64,000 bases of DNA. It comes from Cymbidium sinense (Eukaryota; Streptophyta; Magnoliopsida; Asparagales; Orchidaceae). The stretch is from the NCBI GenBank assembly GCA_021442155.1, contig CM038214.1, positions 313,813,001 through 313,877,000 of the forward strand, given 5' to 3'. Position 1 is the first letter of the stretch, and each line of letters starts with the position of its first letter. The position numbers and the translations under genes are program-made. The notes below the pieces were generated by a model that saw only the letters and a program-made list of their open reading frames with translations, ran no database searches and was not told where the DNA came from. Positions 12,456 through 23,496 of this stretch are shown here, piece by piece.

Positions 12456-14335
12456 TTATGGTTTAGGTTTAGGTTTATTAGATTTATTTTTAAATTTATT
12501 TAGTTACTTTTAGTTAATGTTTACGATTTGGGTTTAGGGTTTAGGGTCTAGGTTTAGGGTTTAGGGTTTAGGTTTAGGTTTTAGGGTTTATGCTTTTAGG
12601 GTTTAGGATTTAGGGTTTTAGGTTTAGGATTTAGGTTTAGGGTTTAGGGTTGTTGGTTTAGGGTTTAGGCTTTAGGTTCATGATTTAGGGTTTATGGTTT
12701 TTTTTAAATTAGTTTAGGTTTAGGTTTATTTTGTTTGTTTAGTTTATTTATGTTTTATTTTTTATTTAGGTTTTCTTTATTTCTATTTAGTTTAGTTTAT
12801 TTATTTTAAGTTTATTTATTTTAGTTTAGGTTTTTAATTTTAGTTTATTTTTTAGGTTTAGATTTATTGTTTAGTTGAGTTTTATTTTTAATTTAGTTTT
12901 TAAGTTTAGGTTTTATTTTTTTATTTTTAAGTTTAGCTATAGGTTTTTATTTTATTTTTTTAGGTTTATTTTTAGGTTTTATTTTATTGTTTATGTTTAG
13001 GTTTATTTTTAGTTTATTTTATTTTATTTAGTTTTGGTTTAGGTTTAGGTTTAGTTTTTTTTTAGGATTAGGTTTAGTTTTATTTATTTTAGTTTTATTT
13101 AGTTTAGGTTTAGGTTTATTTATTTTGTTTATTTTATGTTTATTTTAGGTTTAGGTTTTGTTTTAGTTTAGGGTTTAGGTTTTATTTTTATTTATTTTAA
13201 GTTTATTTTAAAGTTTAGTTTTAGGCTTAGGTTTTTTATTTACTTTTTTATTTTGTTTATTTTATTTATGTTTAGTTTTTTATTTTATTTAGGTTTTTGA
13301 TTCATAGGATTATTTTATTTTGTTAGTTTAGTTTAGGTTTTTATTTATTTTATTTTCATTTATTTTTATTAATTTATTTAATTTATTTTTAGGTTTAAGT
13401 TTAGGTTTAGGTTTTAGTTTATTTTATTTTATTTTATATTTATTTTAATTAGTTTTTTGTTTATTTTATTTTAGGTTTTGTTTAGTTTAGGTTTTAGGTT
13501 TTAGTTTTAGGGTTTAGATTTTGGGTTTAGGTTTAGTTTTTTAGTTAGGTTTATTTATGTTTAGGTTTAGGTTTATTTAGGTTTAGTGTTTAGGCTTTAG
13601 TGTTTTTTAGGTTTAGGGTTAGGTTAGCAGGTTTGGGTTATTTTAGTTTTAGGGTTAGGGTTACTTTAGGGTTTAGGGTTTTAGTTTTGGTTTAAGTTTA
13701 GGGCTAGGGTTAGGTTAGGGTTTAGGGTTTAGGGTTTAGTTATTTTGGTTTAGTTTAGGGTTTATTTATGGTTTAGATTTTAGGGTTTAGGGTTTAGGTT
13801 AGAGTTTTTTTATTTAGTAGGTTTATTATTTAGTTTATTTTTAATTTATTTTAGTTTATTTTATTATTTTATTTTTTTTAGATTTATTTTTTTATTTTTA
13901 TTTAGTTTAATTTATTTATTTATTTTTATTTATTTCAATTTAAGTTTTTTTTTAGTTTATTTTTTAGGCTTAGGTTTATGTTTATTTTTTAGTTTAGTTT
14001 TATTTTTATTTTATTTTTTTTGGTTTAGGTTTAATTTTTTATTTTTTATTTTTAAGTTTTTATTTTATTTTTTTAGGTTTAGGTTTTAGGCTTTAATTTT
14101 AGGTTAATTTTTAGGTTTTTTTAGTTTATGTTTAGGTTAATTTTTAGTTTTTATTTTATTTTGTTTAGGGTTTATGTTTAGATTATTTTAGGTTTAGGGT
14201 TAGGTTTATTTATTTTAGTTTATGTTTATGTTTATTTTAGGTTTGGGTTTTTTTAGTTTAGGGTTTATGTTATATTTTTTATTTATTTTTGGTTTATTTT
14301 AGGTTTTGGTTTTATTTAGTTTTATTTTATTTAGG
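12456..14335 (+). repeat. Telomere-derived T/G-rich satellite, part 4
   Basis: Last stretch of the first block: TTTAGGG-rich at about 12530-12700 and 13500-13800, TTTTA-rich elsewhere. It ends abruptly near 14336, where sequence of normal composition belonging to a retroelement begins. Confidence 0.85.
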
Positions 14336-15856
14336 TTTACACACTTTAAAGGGTGTTTACAACATTAATGCGATGCACTCCTCTATTTTTCATTTGTACA
14401 TGGTGTTGCATTTGATTGGTGCGTTAGGTTAACAGTTATGAAGACTTTGTTGAGTTGGAACTCTTCATCAAGAGGTTTCTTTCTTAGGAGGGTGATTGTA
14501 GGCGACCTCATATAGAATAGAAACTCCACGGTTCCTTGTTGAATACATTCTCAAGTGCCACCAGCATGAAATGAACCACTGTAAATAGCATGCCATTGAG
14601 ATTCTTCTCAAGAATATCCATGGCAGATCAACTTCATGCTTAAGGGACCATCAAAACATTCAAGAAATTAATCAACTTGGCTTATAAGAGGAAGCAAAGT
14701 AAATGCTCTTTCCAATCATCTAGGTATAAGTTGTTTAAGAAGTTAGGGAAAGTTATGTTAGTGGATAAAGTGAAGCAGCCAGCCAGAGTTCACTATGAGA
14801 GACTATGAGTTCAGCAGCCTCCTTTGCCACCAGCTCTTCCACCACCTCGCCATCATCTGGTTTATCTAAGACAATCATTTTCCACCTTGACCACAGTTTA
14901 GATTCTTATCCATAGGAACTACTTTATACTCTTTTGTATATATTAATAAGCCTTATTCATTCAAGAGGAGGTAGTTAGGAAAATCTTTAAAGAAACTCAA
15001 CTTTCGGTTAGAGCCTTAGAGAGGCCGAGGAAGTGGGCAAGCGATGATCTATTTATTCCTTACCACATAGGCCATGTCTTAGAGGATATTATTTTTTTAA
15101 GCTGGGTTGAGCATAGCTACAACTTGAGAGCCATAGTTTCCCTAAGGAATATTTATTAGAGCAACCATCCAGTTCTATTAGAGTAATCTTTGGGGATACT
15201 TGCGATCCTCTTAAGACCGAAGAAGGTTAGGATATCTCCCTATCCTGCAAGAAGATCATCTAAGATCAAGCTTTCCTTTGCTAAGTAGATCAAACCTCCA
15301 ACACCAAGGAAGGTTTGCAGTTGCAAGGACAACTTAGGGTGATAGCCAATAAAACTCACCATACTTGCAGAGATAGTAGTGTATACCATCAGTAATACTC
15401 CCTCCACCATTATAGCTACCACCTCTTCTATTAGCTCCTCTTCTACCTACAAGAGCATTGTATCTGTGGATAAGGGCACTAAATCTCTTACTCTTCTTAC
15501 TTTACTTGATTTCTATCATGTACCTCTACCCAAAAAGAAATTAATGAAGAAAGCTAATTCTAGTTATATATTGTCCACTTCTGATGCTCTTGATTTATTC
15601 TATTGAAAGCTCTAAATAAAATAATAGCTCATTAGTTCGATTTTTTTTTTATTGGTTTACCTCTTGAGATTGACTTGGAGTCATTTTGAGGATCCCATGA
15701 GGAGCTATGGTATGCTTAATGAGGTAAAACTTTCCACAAGCTCATCATGAAGTCACTAAATCAACATATCGATACCATAGTTCTACCTTTTTAGGGTCTC
15801 AGGAAAAGTAAGCAAGTCATTGGTTCTTGAAATAGGCTCCATAGGATGCTCCACTA
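14336..15856 (+). pseudogene. Probable gag and gag-protease spacer of a Ty3/gypsy element, decayed
   Basis: This sequence lies immediately upstream of, and in the same orientation as, a recognisable gypsy pre-protease region. It is therefore most simply the decayed gag part of the same element. Only fragments are open, such as a Ser/Thr-rich stretch of 75 codons at 15379-15606. Proline-rich frames around 14815-14870 resemble the low-complexity linkers often seen late in plant gypsy gag, but I see no zinc knuckle or capsid motif I can stand behind. No LTR or primer-binding site is visible at the left end, which abuts telomere-like satellite. It could also contain unrelated DNA. Confidence 0.45.
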
Positions 15857-16380
15857 ATGGATATGCTTGTGGAGGACCAAGCCAGAGTTGATTATAATGT
15901 CCTAGCTCACCTTAGAAAGTTTTTAGCTAAGTTATGGATATATGACGCCCTTGTCTTATCCAAAGAGATGAGGAAATCTCTAATCAAGGCCTTAATTGAT
16001 CTAGATATATGCTTAGCTCAGCTGACCACTACTAAAGAGGAGGCATGCCACTTGAAGGACATCTTAGCAGTTACATTCAGCGATGAAGACTTACTCTTAA
16101 GGATGACTGACCACAACTGCCTCTTTATATTATAGTGGATGTTGGAAAATACAGGCTATCTAGAGTTTTACTTGACCCAATTGTATCAATCAATATTATG
16201 AGTCTAAGAACCCTTTCTTCCTTGAGGATCAACATCTCCAAACTCCAAAAAGAAAGGATGATGTTGAGAGGATTCAATGAACAAGGTGAGAGCCTTTATG
16301 GTGTTTATTTTTTGAATGTATGGGACACCAGGATCATGGTAGGTACTTTTGAGGTGATCAAGTACAACATTGAGGTATGA
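15857..16380 (+). pseudogene. Ty3/gypsy pre-protease and aspartic protease domain, interrupted, copy 1
   Basis: Two abutting open pieces (15857-16135 and 16135-16380) encode the stretch that precedes and forms the retropepsin domain of plant Tat/Ogre-like gypsy elements. The first has the DYNVLAHLRK and LSKEMRKSLIKAL region followed by TFSDEDLLL and DHNCLF. The second begins VDVGKYRLSRVLLDPIVSIN, where the family has a catalytic Asp followed by a Gly-Ser-containing turn. The Asp (in LLDP) is kept but the Gly-Ser is replaced. A stop separates the two pieces. The reading stops at a TGA at 16378 just after FEVIKYNIE, exactly where the domain should continue into the LLGRPW motif, which is found instead at about 28010-28040. 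The retropepsin would cut the Gag-Pol polyprotein. This copy cannot. Confidence 0.8.
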
Positions 16381-18779
16381 TGTACTATCTCAGATTAGCA
16401 TCACTTTACAATGGACTAATCACGTAATAAGGACTCTAGGCATGATGGGTCTTGAAGTAGAGATTTTCCCCTACTTTACATGAATAAATAAAGCAAGTTT
16501 ATATTAAAAGTTCTTAAGTTCCTATGGAGGCAAGCCTCATAGTTAATTACATCTTAGGAAATAAAATTTCTTAAGAATACTCGATTAAAGTAGACAATTA
16601 TCATCTCCAAAGATTTGAATGTTACTATCAAAGATTGGTTGTATTTGGAAAATCAATTGGGAAAGCTCAAAGAAGACTTATTTTTGAAATCTAAATGAAA
16701 TAAGTATGAAATGCTCATGATACTAGGAAGCCTAGTGAGCATTCCAATCTATCCTATGGTTATTCCTTATAATATTAAAGTTGAGGAGATTTATATTTTG
16801 AGTGAATTGGGGCTTATAATCAACCAATGAGGTTGTGGGAATGCTTAGAGGTGAGGATATGCTCATGAAGAAATAGCTACCTGGATCCTAAATCTAGGAG
16901 CTTTAGCATGACCTAAATCTAGAGACAAGTGGATATAAGTGTTTACCTCCAGAATGAATAAATTTTTTACTTAGACTTATAAGCACTTTTGTGTAACTCC
17001 TACTATGATTTTAAAACCATGTAGTTCGGTCTTATGAATTGCAAGATAGCTAAGGTGCTTATTTAATTAGAAAGATACTAAAGTCCTAAACACACTCCTA
17101 AGACTAGAGCATGAGTGGTATGAGCATATGACTTAATATAGATGCAAATATTTTCAAATTTTATTTCATTTTAGAGACATCATTTTCTTTAGGATTTCTT
17201 ATGCCTAAATACATGATGAAATAGGTTATGGGTCAAATCAGCTTGAAGAAGGTGTTCTCCACCACAGGGGATGCCCTCTTAGATTAAGTATTCCTTTATC
17301 GTGCAATGATGGAGATCCTTCATGTTCAAGAGAGAAAGAATATGCATGCATGATGTGAAACATACAACCATATACTAAGGGTTGCTAAATCTTTTATTTA
17401 TCTTATTTATGTCTTATGATGAGTTTATGAGTTATTTAAAATTTAGTTATGGGTGATTATTTGGGTAGAAAAGTTATTTTTATCCTAAGAGCCTAATCAT
17501 TCAAGCCACACATTAAAGTATCAATTTAAGAAACTATGAAAAATGCATCTAATGATGTAAACATAACATCAAACAATTATATAAACTATCATAAAAGAAT
17601 ATAAGGATGCATTTGGTGCATACAACCAGAGAGAGAAAAGATGGGTAAGCTCTCTCTTATACAACCTAGAATATGAAAGAATAATTATAATTGTATTAAA
17701 TTCTATGTGGGTCTTCTTTCTTCATATCTTCATTTTTGATTTGGTTCATTCCTTGATTTGGATGGTGCTTGATTCAAAGGTATCAGGCACCCAGGATAAA
17801 AAACTTGCCCTTTCTCTAATCCCCATAGCACTAATCATAATTCCTAATGTAAAATTCTACTTATGTGGGAAAAGTAAATCTAACTTGCAAAATAGAGGTT
17901 AGCTAAATATACAAAAATCTCAAGCTATTGTATTTATAATTTTGACTTAACACACATGGGTAAGCCCATGTCTAATTTAGATTATGCTTAATGATTTAAG
18001 CAATATGCAAAAGGTCATTCACATTTATTTTTAGCATTCCTTAAGCATAATCACCTGTAGAATATGATTAGGCTAATATTGGCCTATCATTCATCTCTAA
18101 GCATACACCCAACATCCAATCTAAAATAATACATCAGAAAAAAAACATATATCATCATACCTCTAACTTAGAGCAAGTGGTGACTTAATTCTAATGTGTG
18201 TATTAAGGCTTGTGTGGGAAGTCTTGTTAGGCATTAGTGTTGTATTTTCTATGTGTAGAAGGATTCAATTTAACATGAAAGGTTGATTTCACTTGAAGTA
18301 GTTTAATTGATTTGAGAATTTTAATTTGTGTTTTCTTTTGTTTCATTTGATTACACTTAACAACTAAGTGGTATAAAGAGAGAAAAAAAGGATTGCCCTC
18401 TTTTATCCCTACCTTAACTCACTTTTTATAGTATATTAATTTGATTTAGTTCTTTTTAGTGAATAGCTTATTAAATGATTTAATTAATCATAAGTTTAGG
18501 TTCACTTTAAATAATCCTATTCAAAATGAAAGGCATCTTAAGATTAATTTAATTCAATTACGACCACATGACATATATTAAATCAATCCTTTCCATCACA
18601 TGTAACATGCTTATGATTTAATCTAAGTGTATCATACAACATATTTTTACACTTAAATGACAAATGTATGTGTATGTTTAAAATTTATATTTCTTGATTG
18701 AATTATTTAAACTTATTAATTTAAAACTTTATCCAAATTCTTATACAAAAATGACATAAGAATGAAATTAAATAGGCAT

Positions 18780-19360
18780 GTGTCGTTATTAAACCAAGGA
18801 AGTGAGGTAATCAAATGACCTCCTTGGAGCTAGCTAAAGCCTCATATTTTTGGGATGTCGGACTATATACCCATTTGCATTCAAACATATGTAAATTAGT
18901 ATAAATGAACATAGAAACTAAGCTCCAAATCTTATGTCTAATTAATTCAACCACTTAGTCAATTATGAATGCATGCAATTTTAATGTAAAATGGAATTTT
19001 CAATCACTAATCACATATACATATACATGTAGAAAGATATAGGCAAGTGAGGTAATCAAATGACCTCCTTGGGGCTAACTAAATCCTCATATTCTAGGAT
19101 GTCAAACTATATACTTGTTTTTCTTAGACACACATGGATGTATGCATAAATGAGAGAAAGAAAACCATGCAAAGATTGTATTTTTTGATTGAATCATTTA
19201 TATATATGAATTAAAACTCTATCCAAATTCTAATGTTAAAATACATAAGAATGAAATCAAATGGGTATGTGTTGTTGTTAAACCCGAAGGGAGGTAATCA
19301 AATGACCTCCTTGGGGCTAAAGCCTCGTGTTCCACGGATGTCACTATATACCCATTAGCA
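18780..19360 (+). repeat. Three tandem units of about 240 bp inside segment A
   Basis: The landmark GAGGTAATCAAATGACCTCC appears at about 18804, 19048 and 19291, each followed by a related 'ctagctaaagcctcat ... gatgtc ... ctatatac' stretch. Spacing is about 244 bp. The landmark itself has 5-bp inverted arms, GAGGT and ACCTC. A2 retains two units (about 23240 and 23565). A4 retains one clear unit (about 61640). Confidence 0.8.
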
Positions 19361-21839
19361 TTTAATCTTATATAAATCAACACATGAATAGAGGAAAGAG
19401 ATCTCAATATTAATACACTTAAGCTATAAGCACATGCATTTATTATGTATTTATAACTAGCATCATAACACATATTATTGTTCATTTATAAGCTTTTGAA
19501 AAAATACATTTGGATTTAATAGTAATAATAGCCACACATATATTAAATTAAATCAACACATGCAAACTTACATAAAGGAAATCCATTTTATTTTACTAGA
19601 TTTTGAAAAGATGGATGCATGAATTCAAATGACATACCAAATTTAACATGATTGGAAAGAGGATAATCAAATATAAGCATGTGATTCATTCAACCAAACT
19701 AGTTCTTAAGGACAATCAAATCAAATAAGATTATTTAAAGCAAACCAAAGCTTTTTTATTAATTAAGGTTTGGATTTAATTTGATTTAAAGAGGAGAGAG
19801 AAATCATCACTTATTGTTTTAAACCCATTCCACATTATTGATTTGATTTAATTTAAGGAAATGTAATTAAGTTGATTTTATGGGTTAATTGTTTAACCCT
19901 TAATTAGATGAATTAATTACCTTACCTATGTCACCTTAAAGTAATTAACTAAATAATTATGAGCCAACATGATATGCATGGAAAATAAACTTGCAATGAT
20001 CCTAGGAAATAAAAGGAGCCAAATGCAATTGGCTCATGATTAATAGTTAATTAGATTAAGGGACTTAATTAATTACTCTTAGGGTTTTCTGATGCATATG
20101 GACTCACCATAATTTCATTAAACTCCTTTAGGTAACCCATGATTTAATTAATTATGGTCTGATATGATTATGATTTCAATTTGATTAAGCGATTTAATTA
20201 ATTAGTTAAATCATTAATTTCATTTTAAAAAGGTGAAATGAACTTGGGAAAGGGGTCCCAACCTATTCCTTAGTTCACTTTGTTGAATAATGATTAATAA
20301 ACTTAATTAATTTATTTATTACTATTCATGGGATTAACTAATCATTAATTAACTTAAAGAGTAGTTAAGGTTTAATTAGTCAATTTTCTAATTAAAGCAA
20401 TAAATCCCAAGAAAATCATGGGAGGCAGAGGTCATCCCATTAAATTATCACACAAAATTTGGGATTAATTGCTTAAGTAATTAAGGAGTAATTAAACTAA
20501 TAAATTTTGTAAATAAACTTTAATTACTATTCAAAATTAGTTAAGATTGTTTTTAATTAATTCTCCTCTGAAATATCTTTAAAATGTGTATTTATTTGCA
20601 TTTTTTATTTCTCTATGATTTTTTAAGATTTTTAGAAGTTTCAGCCATTAAAAATGATTAATTAAGCCTAATTGCCTAATCTGTTGGTGCCATAGCATGT
20701 GATGCGGCACACTTTCCACATATGAGATTGGCTACTTAAAACTTATCTAACTCAGTGCCTATATGGCGGTGGCGGTCGTGCTTTCTTATTCATTGTTCGA
20801 TCTAACATGGGACAGCTATGATTAATCCCACAGATTAATAGGATTAAATCAGATTAATCTAGCAGATCTAATCATGTTCATCCATTGTGATCACGTGGAA
20901 CGGATGATGCTTGATCTAACATCATGCGAGTGAGGAAGAATATAGTCTGTCCACCATTGCTCACTTGATCCAAGCTTGCCCGAGCTCAGATCAACTCCAA
21001 AAGGATCCCACACCTTCATGACATCGATCGGAGGGGATCTAATGGCCAAGATCACACAAGATGCAAGTTCTCTTTAAAAAGCTCCAACCCATTTTTGCCT
21101 ACGAATTTGTTTTGGAAGCATACCTCACTAAAGCTCAAGAATAGCAGCTCGAATGATTGAGGAAACTTCATCTAGTGGAGATGATGCCCTGTTGAGTAGC
21201 AATTGGATCAATTCCATGTTCTTTTAAGGCCATGAATGATGATTTGAGCGAGTTTGATCAAAATCCCACCTTTAGCTCGGAAGCTTGGGAGATGATTCAT
21301 TCTTGCTCGATGAGCCTAGAGAAGGTGTGTAAAGTTAATTTGAGTTTGATGGAGAAATAGGAAGTTAGGTCAAAATGGGAGTGTCTATTTTTGGGATGGG
21401 AATGGCATTTTGATTGAAGAATGAAGGGAGCTTAGGGAATGGCTTTGGCGGCTCATCTTGGGTAGCTAGGTTATGAGGAATGATTTTTTTTGTGTGTTTG
21501 ATGGAAATGAGTATACCTTCATCTTGGATGGTGGGATCGAGGTTTGGCTTTTAGCATGTCCAACCATCTTAGTAGTGGGTGGCGGAGGAGGTGAGTTGGC
21601 GGCTTGGTTGGTTGAAGGTGTGGAGGTGGGCTGCCAAAAGGAATCATGTGTGTCCTATGGGTTTCAAATGCTCTAATGGGAGGGTGAGGTGATTTCACCT
21701 CCCATGGGTCATGGCAACCCAACCAGGGTTAGGTTGGATAGTGTCTAAGATCCTAGGTGGATTGGGAGAGTACCAAGTGGCCAAGTAATGGAAATGACCT
21801 CATACATGGGTGATTTATCTCATGTGATGCCCTTGACCC

Positions 21840-23136
21840 AAGGGTAGAATGACCATTTTGCATTGGATTTTATTTGGGTAGATTTGTAATGAGCCAAAGT
21901 GGGTTAGCCCAAATTTCAAGTCAATTGGAGTTGATTTGGTTAGGTTTGGCTCAATTTGACTCATTTAGGTCAAATTGAGTTAGGTTGGGTCAAGTTGACC
22001 AATTAGTCAAGTTGGATCAAACCAATGGTTTGTTCAAGTTCATATGATCATTTGGGATATTTTGATTCAATTAGTTTGGTTGAGTTTGGCTTAGATTTGA
22101 TTTTTCTCATTTGAATTCATTTGGGTCAAATGGGTTAAGTTGACTAATTTGACCAAATTGTAAAATTGGGTTGGGTGTTGGTTTGGGTTTAGTTGACCAA
22201 TTAGAAAATTATTGTAGCTTTGATTTCAATTAATTTGGATTTGGTTATATTTAGGCCAACTTGAACATTTAGGTCAATTTGGGCTATAGGTCAATTGGGT
22301 TTAATGGGTCCAATCATGGCTTTGGTCAAGTTCAACAATCAATTTGGAATGAACTTGAGCCATTATTGCAATCAATTTGGTTTATATTTTGATTTGATCT
22401 AATTTGGCCTTTTAGGTTAATTTGGGTGAACATGGGTCAAGAGGGCCAATTGGATTTGGTTACACTCAATTAAAGGTCAAGTCATAATCAAATATTGATT
22501 TTGATTTGGTATGAATCATTGGCGGATTTGAATCTTAGGTTACAATTTGGCTTGTTTGGGTTTATATGAGTTAAGGGGTTGACTTGGTCAAATGACCAAG
22601 TTGACTTGGTTTGACCCAATTTGTGATAATTGATCAATCTAGGGTGATCAATCAATGATGACTTGGTTCAATCAATTTGGGTAGGATTAGAACTTGGCTC
22701 AAATAGGTCAATTGGCACTTTGGGTCAAGTGGACCAATTGGGTTTAGTTGGTTGATTTTGGGTTGAGTTTGATTTAGTTGAGTTTATATATGGATTTGGG
22801 ATTGATATATAAATTCAATTGTAATTGGCTTGGGTTCAAATGGGTTTTGGTTCATTTGAACATTTCAAGTCAAAAGGGTTAAATTGGGTTTGACTTGTGT
22901 TGATTTTGGTTTGGATTGATGATTGTAGATTTCATTTATATTTGTGAATATGATTGAAGGTATGATTTATTCACGAGAAAATCAATTGAATTTGGGTTTT
23001 GGAATGAAGGAATTTTGCTAAGTCCATGGAGTTGAGTCATGTGGCTTAAGTTTAGATTTTGATTTGGTTTGATTTAGTTTAATGATTTTAAATGTATATT
23101 CATTTAAATTTGTGAAGATAGTGAAAATATGATATA
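21840..23136. repeat. GGTCAA/TTGACC-rich cryptic repeat, copy 1
   Basis: Low-complexity tract built from variants of 'TTTGGTCAATTTGGGTT'. It contains inverted pairs such as GGTCAAGTTGACC (21988-22000) and ACTTGGTCAAATGACCAAGT (22582-22601, a 9-bp-arm palindrome). TTGAC(C/T) is also the core of the plant W-box bound by WRKY factors, but with this density the simplest reading is amplification of a short word. No coding frame is conserved. Confidence 0.75.
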
Positions 23137-23236
23137 NNNNNNNNNNNNNNNNNNNNNNNNNNNNNNNNNNNNNNNNNNNNNNNNNNNNNNNNNNNNNNNN
23201 NNNNNNNNNNNNNNNNNNNNNNNNNNNNNNNNNNNN
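23137..23236. other. Assembly gap of exactly 100 N
   Basis: One hundred N, the conventional size for a gap of unknown length. The roughly 4.1 kb to its left (about 19040-23136) and to its right (23237-about 27350) are copies of the same sequence. Confidence 1.
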
Positions 23237-23383
23237 GAATTGAGGTAATCAAATGACCTCCTTGGGCTAACTAAAATTATTCATATTCCCGAAGATGTCC
23301 AAAATACCCTTTTTTCTTGGACATGGATGTATACATATGAGGAAAGAAAATATACAAAGATATTGTATATTTTTTGATTGATC

Positions 23384-23496
<113 letters not shown>

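Larger units (their letters stand above)
16375..23136 (+). repeat. Noncoding segment A, copy 1 (runs into the assembly gap)
   Basis: A 6.8-kb noncoding stretch that starts directly at the broken end of the protease domain. The same sequence recurs at 23237-27922, 36229-43060 and 58939-64000. Sub-parts in order: a mixed AT-rich part (16375-18780), short tandem repeats of about 240 bp (18780-19360), a part rich in TTAATTAA words (19500-20680), a GC-richer part (20690-21830), and a GGTCAA/TTGACC-rich part (21840-23136). Apparent frames in it, such as 21473-21676 and its antisense twin, are not conserved in the other copies. It may be a very long intron-like spacer of the gypsy element or an old nested element, probably a large LTR. 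Confidence 0.75.

Noticed and set aside
531..14335. Functional telomere at a chromosome end
   Set aside because: Only up to five perfect heptamers in a row, interspersed with LINE and gene fragments, with retroelements on the right side. This is interstitial.
18780..19360. CRISPR-like array because of the repeated short palindromic word
   Set aside because: Only three units about 244 bp apart, with related sequence between them. It is an ordinary tandem repeat in a plant genome.
21473..21722. Overlapping open frames on both strands of the GC-richer part of segment A
   Set aside because: The matching regions in A2 (about 25700-25930) and A4 (about 63790-63990) do not keep the frames. GC-richer DNA simply has fewer stops.
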